Shown here: positions 10,314-22,091 of the stretch, in pieces
Position numbering within the stretch: the stretch's first letter is position 1
How the letters are laid out: each line of letters begins with the position of its first letter
Assembly: GCA_025201365.1 (NCBI GenBank)
Contig: JAIXMF010000007.1
Location: forward strand, 1-64,000
Direction: 5' to 3'
From: Syncephalis plumigaleata
Lineage: Eukaryota > Zoopagomycota > Zoopagomycetes > Zoopagales > Piptocephalidaceae
Length of the DNA stretch: 64,000 nt
Made by a program: the position numbers and the translations under genes
The notes under the pieces: generated by a model
Told to the model about the DNA's origin: nothing
Seen by the model: only the letters and a program-made list of their open reading frames with translations
The model's database searches: none

Positions 10314-11230
10314 ATGAGGTGAGCATCATCATCACATTGGTATATTGTACATGTATATACATGTATATATATCCATCATCATCGTAGATAGGCGTAGATG
10401 GATGGATGGATGGATGGATGTATCTACATGTTTATACATGTACAATATACAACGCGTCAATTATAGATTAGTTAGGTACTAATACAGTATGAATACTATT
10501 CTATTCCATTCAATAGCAAGATTCAAGTGGCAGCCGTGAGGGAAACCGTCCAACAATTGTTGGCTGAGTCTCAGGACAAGCCTCGCAAGTTCGTCGAAAC
10601 CGTCGAACTTCAAATTGGCTTGAAGAACTACGATCCACAACGTGATAAGCGTTTCAGCGGTACCGTCAAGTAAGTAGCTGCTATTTAGTATTGGTATATT
10701 ATACGTGATACTTATGCTATCCTACTCTCTCTACATAGGCTCCCAAACATCCCCCGCCTAACATGTCGGTGTGCGTATTGGGTGATGCTCATCACTGTGA
10801 CGAGGCCCAAAAGCTTAACTTGCCCTTCATGTCCGCTGATGACTTGAAGAAGCTCAACAAGAACAAGAAGCTCATCAAGAAGCTCGCCAAGAAGTACGAT
10901 GCCTTCGTTGCTTCCGATGCTCTTATTAAGCAGATCCCACGTCTCTTGGGTCCAGGTCTCCACAAGGCCGGTAAATTCCCCACCCCAGTTGCTCACTCTG
11001 ACAACTTGATCGCCAAGATTGACGAACTCCGTGCCACCATCAAATTCCAATTGAAGAAGGTGCTCTGTCTCGGTGTTGCCGTCGGTCACGTCAACATGGA
11101 TAGCGAAGACTTGCTCGGTAACATTATGTTGGCCGTCAACTTCCTTATCTCTCTATTGAAGAAGCACTGGCAAAACGTCCGCTCCCTCTACATCAAGTCC
11201 ACCATGGGCAAGCCAAAGCGTCTCTACTAA
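10314..11230 (+). CDS. RPL10A: 60S ribosomal protein L10a (uL1), with an apparent one-base frame break
   Basis: The L1-stalk protein of the large subunit. Exons: 10314-10318 (only ATGAG), 10517-10669, 10739-11230. The start [17 protein letters not shown] and [16 protein letters not shown] match the family; the long exon encodes [24 protein letters not shown] and ends [15 protein letters not shown]. Between LPNIPR and NMSVCVLGD the frame jumps: one C appears to be missing near 10751-10758, within CCCCCGCC. With that base the protein is 216 residues, essentially the family length. Since the gene is essential, a sequencing deletion is the likeliest cause. The five-base coding first exon with a larger first intron is typical of ribosomal protein genes. 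Confidence 0.95.
10340..10450 (+). repeat. Long inverted repeat inside RPL10A intron 1
   Basis: Arms 10340-10365 and 10425-10450 are complementary over 26 bases with one mismatch (core GTATATTGTACATG / CATGTACAATATAC). The loop of about 60 bases holds a GGAT repeat (about 10398-10420). The hairpin starts about 20 bases after the 5' splice site and ends upstream of the TACTAAT branch point, so in the pre-mRNA it would bring donor and branch site closer. Confidence 0.8.
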
Positions 11231-11990
11231 ATGATGTTCTACACATTATGCTGTGGATGTGCAATGGATTGTTTATTTAATAGGTGGTGATGGTATACTA
11301 CGACTATAATAGTAATGTAGATAACATATTGTTACCTGGTTTCCTACGCGTTACTGCGCCTGTCATCTCCCTCACGGCGATACCAAGGTGCCGCTCTTTT
11401 TATTAGATTCAATTCCTATTGTTTTGCTCTCTAGTAAGATGGCGGTCATCGTTGGGAGCTTAACCTAGTTCTGTATGTTGCTGTTACTGTGTTGTTGTTG
11501 AGTATTATTCCTTCTTATTCAATAAGATCTATTACCGTCTTGCATGAATAATAAAAGTAATGTAAAGACACATAATGATGATTTATTAAGCGTATGTTGA
11601 TAATGTTGTAATGAGCACAGTAATACATCTAAGTGGAGATTAATTAAGGAAAAACTTGTATTCAATGGTGTCAAATTAGTATTCGTTATGACTTCACGAC
11701 CAAATCATCCCCGCTTATTTCATCAACATTTATGACAACATCGTCATCGTCGTCATCTGTTTATCCGGTTATCTTTCCCGCCTTTCACCTTTGACGTAAC
11801 GATCTTGCTTTCCTATTTAGTAGAGGAGAGTGGGAATAGGCTAAAATACTAGTAACATCGCTTGTTGTTCTTTTTCTTTATTGTGAAATAGCTGAATATC
11901 CCATTGATATTGTTCTATCGATTCTTTATATCATAGCAAAAGTAGTAGCTACCATCTATTCGTATTAATATCACTACATTTCTGGTCTAG
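11231..11990. other. Gene-free spacer
   Basis: 3' region of RPL10A and upstream region of the GlcNAc-6-P deacetylase gene. The missing first exon of that gene probably lies in the right part of this stretch. No other feature seen. Confidence 0.5.
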
Positions 11991-13985
11991 TTGTTTATTG
12001 ATTCATTATGGCAAAGGCATCAATCGACGCGGTGAAACGATTCAAATCTACAATTGTCGTGTACTTCGCGATGGTCACATCTACGAGGATGATTATTTGT
12101 GGATGCGTGATGGTCGTCTACTAGATCCACAGCATTGTTTCTGGTCGGAACGATTAGAGCCAGACGAGCGTATCAATGCGCATGGCTTACTAGCCACACC
12201 TGGTCTCATTGACGTACAAATCAATGGTAATAATAGCAATAGCAATAACAGTATAAAGAAGTAGAAGGTGATGACATTCTAGCTAAGCGTTGTATATCGT
12301 ATATTGTTGCTAGGTGCCTTTGGTGTAGATTTCTCGGCTGATTTCGATGCTATGCAAGCGGGTGGAGTCACTCGTGCCGCGCAAGGATTACTTAGACAGG
12401 GATGTACGGCATTCTGTCCGACACTCGTTAGTTCAGCACCAGAGATCTACCGTCAAGTAAGTGAAAGTGATGCATCATTAGTGGGGGGAGGGATCTACTT
12501 GCTGCCTATACAATGTGACACTTGTCATTCCACTTACTCATACACCAATACGATCATGATCATCTTTCTCGCTTTCTCGCTTTCTTTCGTTATTCCAGGC
12601 CCTTCGTTATCTTAGTCCACGTGAAGGCAATCTAGAAAATGGAGCAGCAATTTTGGGTAAGCATCATAGTACGAGGAATGTACGAAGAGCCATTATTCTA
12701 ATCATCTTATCTATCATAAATATGATGACATCATTGTATCTGCTACATTGGATCATATGATGATACGATATGATCAATATCCTACATACATACGTGCATG
12801 CATGCATACGTGTAAACACAAACACGACATGTTAGGCACTCATTTGGAGGGACCATTTATCGCGCAAGAAAAGAAGGGTGCACACGACGCACAAGTGCTG
12901 CAGTCATCGGTGACAGGCGTAGCAGATTTAGAAAAAATGTACGGCCCCATCAAAGCTGACGGTACTGGCTGTATCGTTACAGTAGCACCAGAACTCCCAG
13001 GAATGCTGGACTGCATTAAAGAACTATCGCAACGCGGCGTCGTGGTTAGCTTAGGTAGGTTGACGATGATAACGCGTATGCTAGCGTACTTGTTCTTCCT
13101 ACTCATCATACTAATGCACAATGAACGTATTCATTATTGATAGGACATACCACAGCACGAATTGCTACAGCTGAACAAGCTATTCGATGTGGTGTAAGTG
13201 TATTATTAATACTATTCATTATTAGTATTTATCATTATTTGATATACGATATAGGCTCGATTTGTAACACATTTATTTAATGCCATGGGCGAGGTAAGTG
13301 ATGAGCGAATAAGCATCATTGTCATTGTCATTGTCGTTGTCGTTGTCTGTGATGGCTGTAACGACTAGAACATGCGTTGTGTACAACCTAGCACGGCAAT
13401 GAACAATCGCTCATTCATGTTGTGCATTTTAACGTACATCATCAGCTGACGTCGTACGTATGATCTGCTTTATTTATTCCACTACACTAGTTCCATCATC
13501 GTGACCCAGCCATCATGGGACTACTAGGCTCGGTGGATTTACCGAGACCCTACTACGGCCTCATTGCCGATGGATTCCACGCTCATCCTTGTGCCGTACG
13601 TATCGCGTATAGCGCTCACCCCAAGGGAGTCGTCCTAGTCACCGATGCTATGGCGGCACTTGGCCTACCGCTGGGCACTTACTCGCTGGGTGACATGCGA
13701 GTGGAAATGACCGAGGACGCCGTCTACGTTGCTGGTACGCAAACCTTAGCGGGCAGTGCGATTCCTCTCGCCGAGTGTATACGTCGTTTCCGTAAATTCA
13801 CCAATTGCTCGATTGTCGAGGCTATTGACGCTGCCACCCTACATCCCGCTAAATTGCTGGGTATCGAAACGAAAAAAGGCACGCTACACCACGGTGCTGA
13901 CGCTGATCTGTGTTTCTTTGATGATCAGCTACGCGTACAACAAGTGTTCATTCATGGTGAACCTGTCGATCATGTTGACACGTAA
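11991..13985 (+). CDS. nagA: N-acetylglucosamine-6-phosphate deacetylase (5' end unresolved)
   Basis: Removes acetate from GlcNAc-6-P, the first committed step in using GlcNAc released from chitin. Exons: up to 12226, then 12314-12456, 12599-12656, 12836-13054, 13144-13193, 13255-13293, 13491-13985, all in phase. Motifs: IQIYNCRVLRDG, TPGLIDVQINGAFGVDFS, CPTLVSS, THLEGPFI (metal Glu), GHTTA and THLFNAM (metal His), FHHRDPAIMGLL, IADGFHAHP and VLVTDAMAALG (catalytic Asp), AGTQTLAGSA. No in-frame ATG precedes the first recognised exon, whose 5' boundary looks like an acceptor (TCTAG) at 11990, so a short upstream exon should carry the start. The next gene downstream, same strand, encodes the following enzyme of the pathway. 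Intact otherwise. Confidence 0.95.
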
Positions 13986-14873
13986 TAATAGCGATAACAA
14001 TGCATTATCTTCATTAGCATCATATACTCAAAAAATAAACTGATATTGCTTTGTTTTATTTGTATACAACGAATAGATTGATATGTGATAGGATAACCAT
14101 TATTATTAACTCCTACATCTACTATCGTAAACAATGCGAGAGATAACACGATAACCAGTCCGATATCCCATCAGAATGGGGCAAATACTAATGTACACAT
14201 GCAGTATATTGTACAACGACAACAACAACAGCTACTACTATCATTTGCACTGATATTAGTAAATAGTCTCATATGACTCACATAGTCGACAATCTCATTA
14301 GAAATGAAACTAATCGCTTAATAGTAACACAAATAGCCGTGAACCTGTGACTAGCCCTTGTTGTCACTTTATTACAATTTCATTGATTAAATGATATGCG
14401 CGAGAAAGAGAATGGGGAAATGAAAGGGAATTACGCTGTGGACAGTCAAGTTTTCCAATTCAGCTACTCAAATCTTGTGAACTCATTGCTGTCATGCCAC
14501 ACCTGAGTAACAACAATTTGAACTACACCACCAATATTCATGTCATCATCACTATTATTATTGGTGTCATCTTTCCTTCCATCGATAATCAATGCCTCTC
14601 ATTCACTCATACATATCAAACAAGGATGATGATGATGATGATGATGATGACATCATTAGAAATGGCTCGACACGACTATGTGTCAGCTATTCTTATTAAA
14701 GCAGACAGCTTATGCTATCGTACCCGGAGAACAAAAGCTGCTTGCGCCTCTTCTTTCATTTTGTACCATCTCTTCCTAGTGACAACTCGTTCTAACTGGA
14801 TTTATTCATTGATTGATTGATATCGATATATATATATATATCACATTCAAACTATCCCACTATACTATAAGCC
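13986..14873. other. Spacer between the two GlcNAc-catabolic genes
   Basis: About 0.9 kb without a gene. An ATG repeat (about 14625-14648) encodes poly-Met in one frame and is not coding. A TA-rich tract at about 14825-14841 lies just upstream of the deaminase ATG and may serve as its TATA region. Confidence 0.5.
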
Positions 14874-15975
14874 ATGCGTTTGATTATTCGTGATGATACC
14901 GAACAAGTCGCCGAGTATATGGGTAATGTAGCCTAGCTTCCTATTATGCTGTTCTCTTACCTTGTTATTAATATCATGTCATGTTATGTCATGCTATGTA
15001 GCGAGCTATATTCGCGAACGAATCAATCGATTTGCACCGACTGCGGATAAGCCATTCGTCATTGGTCTGCCCACCGGCTCCTCTCCCATGCCAGTCTATC
15101 GCAAATTGGTCGAGTATCACCGGGCTGGCACGCTAAGTTTCAAGCATGTGATCACCTTTAACATGGATGAATACGTGGGTCTACCTCAGTAAGTAGTGAT
15201 GTTTATTTATATCTATCTATTAATCTATCTATCTACTAATCTACCTATCTATCGATGTAGAGATCATCCAGAGAGTTATCACTCATTCATGTGGAATCAT
15301 CTATTCCGTCATGTGGATATTCCACCCAGTCAGGTCAACATTCTTGATGGTAATGCCAAAGATCTCAATCAGGAATGTCAAGCATTCGAGGATAAGATCA
15401 AGGCAGTAGGTGGCATTGAACTATTCCTAGGCGGTGAGTGTAGATATAATGGAGTAATCACAAGTAAATAAAGAAATAAGCACTAATTGTATTGTTACTA
15501 TTACTGCCTCTACTGACAGGTATTGGACCTGATGGTCATATTGCCTTTAACGAGCCAGGCTCATCGCTCACCTCGCGTACTCGTCCCAAGACACTGGCTA
15601 CGAGACAATCCTGGCCAATGCTCGTTTCTTCGGCGGCGACATTAGCAAGGTGCCGAAACTCGCCCTTACCGTGGGTGTAGGCACGGTTATGGATGCTCGC
15701 GAAGTGGCCGTCATCATTACGGGTCAGCACAAGTCGATCGCATTGGCCAAGTGTATCGAGGAGGGTATCAATCACATGTGGACGGTGTCGGCCATTCAAT
15801 CACATCCAAGCGCCGTGGTAGTTGCGATGAAGACGCCACTGCCGAACTACACGTCAAGACCGTGAAATACTTTAAATCTATCGAGAAGGTGCACGACGAG
15901 CTTGTTGGCAAAGAGAATATGGACTTGCAAGGTCGAGTGCATGGCAGCATTCGTCGTGGTGGTTATGACGAGTAG
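14874..15975 (+). CDS. nagB: Glucosamine-6-phosphate deaminase, with two apparent one-base frame breaks
   Basis: Converts GlcN-6-P to fructose-6-P and ammonia. Exons: 14874-14922, 15002-15188, 15261-15433, 15520-15975; about 288 residues, the family length. Motifs: [34 protein letters not shown] (catalytic Asp), [46 protein letters not shown] and [10 protein letters not shown]-type [14 protein letters not shown]. In exon 4 one base is missing near 15596-15602 (after KTLA, before [10 protein letters not shown]) and another near 15823-15826 (after SAVVV, before [10 protein letters not shown]); the length fits exactly two lost bases. Single-base loss in a short run is likely for both. Its pairing with nagA supports a chitin-sugar utilisation role. 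Confidence 0.95.
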
Positions 15976-16278
15976 TGAAATGATGACAGTAATAACTATA
16001 ATGGCATATGATGTAATCCTTGTGATCGTACATACAATTGGATGCAACATACATGCTCGTCCGGTTGATGTATGTTGTCGTTCACTCTATTTACAGGATG
16101 ATATCACTCTCATTGATGAACAAAAAAGCATACTATCATTAATAAAGTGTGCAATCAACATGTAAAAGAAATAGAATCGCATGTCCTGTTGTTTATTATC
16201 CACATATCATATCGATATCAACGTAATGTATTGTATACTTGTTCTAGTAATATTAGCATTGCTACTATACTATTACTA
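15976..16278. other. Convergent spacer
   Basis: About 300 bases between the stop codons of nagB and xanthine dehydrogenase; 3' UTR sequence, nothing else seen. Confidence 0.5.
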
Positions 16279-19200
16279 TTATGGTGATGGTTTAGCGCAC
16301 ATCGACTGAATACGATACATGGTGGCTGGCGATGCTAGTATCCATGGTTCAGTCTGACCAGTTTCATGTCTAAATGGGACAGTTTAATAAAAGGAAATGT
16401 CCAGTGTTTGCTATCTCTTCTCGCTTACCTAACAGATTTAATGGCTTCACGAATAGCGAAAAAGACGGATGCACCCAGAAATAAGGGCGGCTCACCAACT
16501 GCTTTACTGCGATAGATCGAGTCTAGATACGACTTCTTACCATCCTTCATGATGTGGACATTAGATGCTTAGGAATATCCCCTGCCGCTGGTACTTTGTA
16601 CGTCTCAAGGTTGCGAGCTATTAAATGTCCATCCGAGTCGATATTGACCTCTCCATAGTAAATAAGCCTAGATAGATGACATAAACTGCGTAATTAGTTA
16701 AGCTTAACTCCAATTGATGATGCTACTTGCCTACACCTTGTGTGAATCCACCTTCAATCTAATAGTATACGGGATACCAGTTAGAATGAATATTTACATA
16801 ACAAATGATACACTAACCTACCTGACCGACATCCAGTTCGTAGTTCAAACTATCGCCTAGATCCATCATGATATCGCTGCGTTGTATGACATGATCACCC
16901 GTCAACACGTCAATCTCCACTCGCTTATGGCAATGCCCTGAGTGTAATAGAAGAACATGTCGCCCTTGCCGGTCTCCCAGTTATAGCCGATCTCCCGTGA
17001 TTTATAGAACCATTGGCACTGAGATTCACTCGATCGAAATAGGCCATATTCACGATCTATTGATACATACACACACACATCCGTTAATACTAGACTAGAC
17101 ATACTATCTATGCTATGCTATCTGGATATACTTTCCTCCTTAAAGGTAGCATTAGGATGACGTTCCCTGTACGGTTGCAATCTTGTCCTTAATTGATCAC
17201 AGGCATCCTTGACGGCCATGCCATTCAAATGTGAAGGTGCCAGTTAAGGAATTAATTCGTAAGAAATAACAGCACTATTACTACTACTACTAATTGCAAA
17301 AGGATATCTGTACCAATACTGGCACCGGTGCCTGTCGTATTAGGTACTGTGTTCGTGCCCGTTTCACTAACGTAGATCGACGTTGCCGGAATGTCCAAGC
17401 CTTGTGCGCACACTTGAATCATCTTAGTGTGCAATCCTTGTCCCATCTCAATACCACCTAGTGGTGCATTATTACCATCAATACAATTCATTATACGTTG
17501 TCCTGAGTGTACAAGTATCGCTATTTACCATGAGCCAAAAGAACTGAACCATCCAGGTAAATGTGCACTATTGCACCTGCTTGACAAAAGAAGATAGGCG
17601 GATACATGATACCGAATCTATCCTTTATGATTAGACTACTGATTACTCGTACTATTCGCTCCTTTACTTACTTGGTAGGCACCATGGCTATACCACGCTT
17701 CTTCCAGCGTGATTCCTTGTTGAACTGCTCAATCCGTGCTCGTCGTTCATCATACCGACAATTCTCCTTCATATCACGCCATATAGTGGGTAGATTCAAA
17801 TCGAGCACCTTTTGGCCATAAGGCGTACACTGTCCCTCTGTATAAAGGTTTGCCTCCTAATGGTCATACACGTATTAGTATATTTGTCGATTTCTATCCT
17901 ATTCCAATGATGTAGGCTTAGCTTACTTGAACTTATGCACGGGCATTGATAATCTCTCTGCAATGGCATGGATAACCGACTCGGTAATGAGCATGCCTTC
18001 CGATGCACCGAATCCTCGTAAACTAAGCATCATTCCTCTTATTAGCATACGATATCCCATCATCTTTCTTTACGCCTTCTTACGCTGTACTACTTGGTAT
18101 ATTTGTCTTGCATACTCGACCATTTATATAACTATTAGGGAAGTAGTAGGCATTATCACACTGGCCTAATAGAACACCTAGCACGGGAATTGAAAGATCA
18201 TAACTGAAACCTCCATTCAAATAAACCTATTTCATCATCATCATCATCATCATAGTCATAGTCATAGTCATAGAGCAGCTTAATGAACTATCCTCCTATT
18301 ACATGTTGAACTACTTACTTGCAATCGATATGCCGTTATCTTTCCCTCCTTTGTCACTCCCACTTTCCATTGACCGAGGAACTCGTGTCGCTTTCCCGTC
18401 ATTATCATATCATCTTCACGATTGAGTATAAGGCGAACGGGTCGCTTCAGTTTTTGAGCTGCTACCGCGGCAATACCCGATATATGAGCACTACGACTAT
18501 CCTTGCCGCCGAATCCACCGCCTAATCGTTTCACTCGACAATGAATGCGGGATCGAGGTACATTCAACGCTTGAGCCACTACTTGTTGCACCGTTCGTGT
18601 ATCCTGCGTCGCCGAGAACAGTTCCATCTCGCCTCTTTCTCGCTTGGGCACTGCAATGCATCCTTGTGTTTCTACAGATGATGATGATAGTAATAATAAT
18701 AAGCTATCCGCTATAATACTCTATAGTCTACTTGTACCTACCCATATACAAATGTTCTTGTGCACCAATGCTTTGTTCCCTAAATAGAATGCGTTACTAT
18801 GTATCATGAACTACTTGTAAGCACATACCCTCTAGTATGTAATCAGCAGCGGCAAATCCTGCTTCAACATCACCACGTTGAATCTTGCGCTCCTCTTCAA
18901 AGAATGAGTTTTGCGCGATAGCACCCTAATGAAGACTGCATCAACATCTATATACACTTATCGCATCTATTACAATTGCTTACCTTCATCGTAATAATCG
19001 GAGGATATTCCTCATAGTCCACTCTGACCAATTGAGCTGCTTCACGAGCTGTTCTACGATCGGTAGCCACGATTAAACCAATCACCTGACCGACACATGT
19101 TACAATATCACTAATGTAAATCTCTTCATCCGGTACGACAATACCCCATTTGTTACTACCGAGTACATCTTTACTAGTGATGAATCCTAGTACACCATTT

Positions 19201-21804
19201 TGTGCCAAAGCCTTCGAAGCATCAATACTAGACATAGATAGTAAGTCATAATTCTATCTAGAATACTCTATAGGTACGTATCTATCTACATTACCTTAGA
19301 ATCTTGGCATGAGCCTTGGTTGACAGGATAGGTACACCAATTCCCTCATTCTCAAGCATTGGCATGTCATCCAGATAGACAGCCTCACCAGTAGTGTGTA
19401 GCAATGAACTAGCGTGCTCAATTGATTTACCAACACTGTGCAATCCACTAGATGGCCAGTCAAGTTAACACAAGCACTTCTGGATCATTCCATCCGCTTA
19501 CCGTTGATCCTCGTAGAACTGGTTAGCCCGTGATAGATTGCGATAAATCTCATGAATGGCACTTTGATTCTCTGTAGAAAGCACGCTATACTGATTTGAT
19601 ATATCACACCAGAATCGAAATAGGAAGCTATTTGCTAGCGATAGTTGATACTTGAGTAGATGATCATCATTCACTTGGACATGACACAAATCCTATTCGT
19701 GATATATTACTATAGGAATCAACACATTTGACAGTTTCATTCACTTCACTCACCTGTGTCATCAATGTACTAATGGCACTTTCGAATGCTGATTGATCAC
19801 CCAATAGAACATTCTTGAATGCATCTGCCGTTTGTTTAGCAAGCGTGATAGTAGATCCAATTTCACCGTAGACAATGGTACATTCCGATATGGTTGACTG
19901 TCCATTATCGGAAGATTCAACTTGTACACGCATGGCCGCGTGAACTAGAGCAGCGGCATTCTGCTTTCGACGAGCCTGTCTATACATGCGTATATGGACA
20001 TTATTCGGTGTAAATGGTATATGAATCGACTGGATAATGCCATTGGATAGACGTGGCAACAATTCCCCCTTAGTTAGTAGATCGTAAAAGGAGAACGACT
20101 CGATTTCACCGCTCGTTGTCGCAATATTGACGGTAGCATGTGCTGCCACTAGAACAGGTATAAGACTAGAGGACGGCAAGGCATGAGCAATATTGCCACC
20201 AATAGTACCAATGGCACGAATCTGATTGTTGGCCGCTTCCTTTATCGCCTCGATGGTAGCAGTCATCGCTTCAACACCGCGATTCTAGATCAATCGTTAA
20301 AGTTAATGTCCTAGTTATAACTCATTACGTATCCCGCTTACCTCTTTCTTCATGCATGCCTCAGTGAGAATACTTTGTAATTCAGCGAGTGTCTTATTCG
20401 CTCCAATATCAATACCATGATCTAGATTGTATTGTTTATATGAACATATCAATAGTCGTAATGGTTCAATTACCTGAATACACTACTTGATTAAGTGCTG
20501 CTACACCGCTAAGTTGAATAAACACCGGGTATACGCTTCCCTTCCTTTGACGATCCAGTTGAATTAGAGTGCCACCAGCGATTAATGTGGCTTCCGGATG
20601 AGATGTCTATGCATGACAAAAGTTAAGATTGATGCCACTAGTCTACACTTGTATCATTCACCTTCAGCTGGAGTAGATCAGCCAAGGAAGATGGCCGATA
20701 CCATGTGGTTGTCTTGCCAACAAAGCGTAATGGACGCAATGATCCATCACTCGTGATTGCTGTCTTCAAATAGCTGACAAGTGCAGGCGGGAAGATAATT
20801 TCCTGTTTACTGTCGTACACCTTGAGTTCAAGCTTCTCCACACCTACGAGCTCGACTACATCCTCGTTTTCCTTGCGTAGTTTGCAACAATTAGCCACTC
20901 CACATCCACGTATCTAATTAGTAAGATGGTTGAATTACTACTCTATAACAATGATAAATACGAGTGATCTACCTCATTGGGTGCATCTTCCGTTACTGCA
21001 AACTATCATGATGATTAGTAACAATTAGGTAATCGTAATGAGTAACCATGCAACACTAGTAACTCACCGTCTTGGCTGCATTCAGAATAGAACGATAACC
21101 CGTACAACGACAGATGTTGCCTATGTCAAACATTGTAAATACGCATGTTTACGTGTAATAACTGATCAGATCCCACCATCGAATGCATTCTCAATGTCGC
21201 GTTCATTCGGATTGGGATTATTACGTAGTAGTGTATACAATGATAACACCATGCCTGGTGTGCAGAACCACACTGCGTAGCGTGCATTCGTGCTAGTCGT
21301 TCCTGAATAGGATGCGGATTATCTGAATCGCCCACACCCTCCACGGTAACAATATGTTTTCCATCAAGCATACAAATGGGCACGAGACAAGCATTGACGG
21401 CCACATGTCTAATTGCACATTTAATTATGACTATCGTAGTACTCGTATTGTACCAGCATACTAACCTAGTGGCACTTTCATTTTGATCATAGCTTGATAT
21501 CATGACCGTACACGCACCTAATAGGATGCGTCATTTAGCTCAAATGTCACTACTATAATCATATGGCATGTCTACAAATTAATCCTGAATACTAACCGCA
21601 AGCACCCTCTCCACATGCTAATTTTGTGCCGCGTAGACCGATATGTCGCAAGTATTCCAATAGAGTAATATTCGGATCAGGATTATCAATCTCCACTCGA
21701 GTGCCATTGATATAGAACACAAGTATTGACTCGGATAACATCTCAGAAACTGGTAATGGAGTATCACTTGATGCGATACACTCGACGCTGTTAGTAGGTG
21801 ACAT
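16279..21804 (-). CDS. Xanthine dehydrogenase (molybdopterin/FAD/2x2Fe-2S)
   Basis: Oxidises hypoxanthine and xanthine to urate in purine catabolism. About 20 or more short introns over 5.5 kb. Reading from the start at 21804 (MSPTNSVEC): plant-type ferredoxin ([15 protein letters not shown]), second Fe-S domain ([13 protein letters not shown] and [11 protein letters not shown]), FAD domain ([20 protein letters not shown] at about 20200), and the molybdenum domains with [12 protein letters not shown] (about 18510), [20 protein letters not shown] (Arg that fits xanthine rather than aldehyde substrates), [13 protein letters not shown] (about 17450) and [16 protein letters not shown] (catalytic Glu, about 16480). 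At least three single-base losses: in CGFCTPG (about 21276), at a GC-AG donor near 16730, and before VHIMKDG (about 16562). The hydrophobic 38 residues upstream of 21804 in the same frame are not part of the family. Confidence 0.93.
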
Positions 21805-22091
21805 GGTTGCGATAATGGCGATAATGGTGATAATGGTTACTATAGAGAACAAACCGGTGAATGGGAAATGGAACAAAGAACACATCACGCATTGTCGTAT
21901 CAAACGGTTTTTAAACACGATTCCTCAAGGTAACACTAACTAGCATAGGCCTAACTGCTAAAATGACAATGCGAATATGCAAACACAACGCACATTCACT
22001 TTACAAAGGAATATCTTGCATTACGAAGAAGAACAAAGAGAGATAGAAAGTGCATTTGATTGAAATATTGTCGCCAATGAGTAATGGTTTA

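Noticed and set aside
17491-17540. Extra residues [10 protein letters not shown] before GGIEMGQG in xanthine dehydrogenase
   Set aside because: They are intron sequence; splicing at the AG of CACCACTAG restores the family HGGIEMGQG.
21805-21918. Hydrophobic N-terminal extension of xanthine dehydrogenase
   Set aside because: Family members begin at the ferredoxin domain; the extension is open by chance over ATT repeats.
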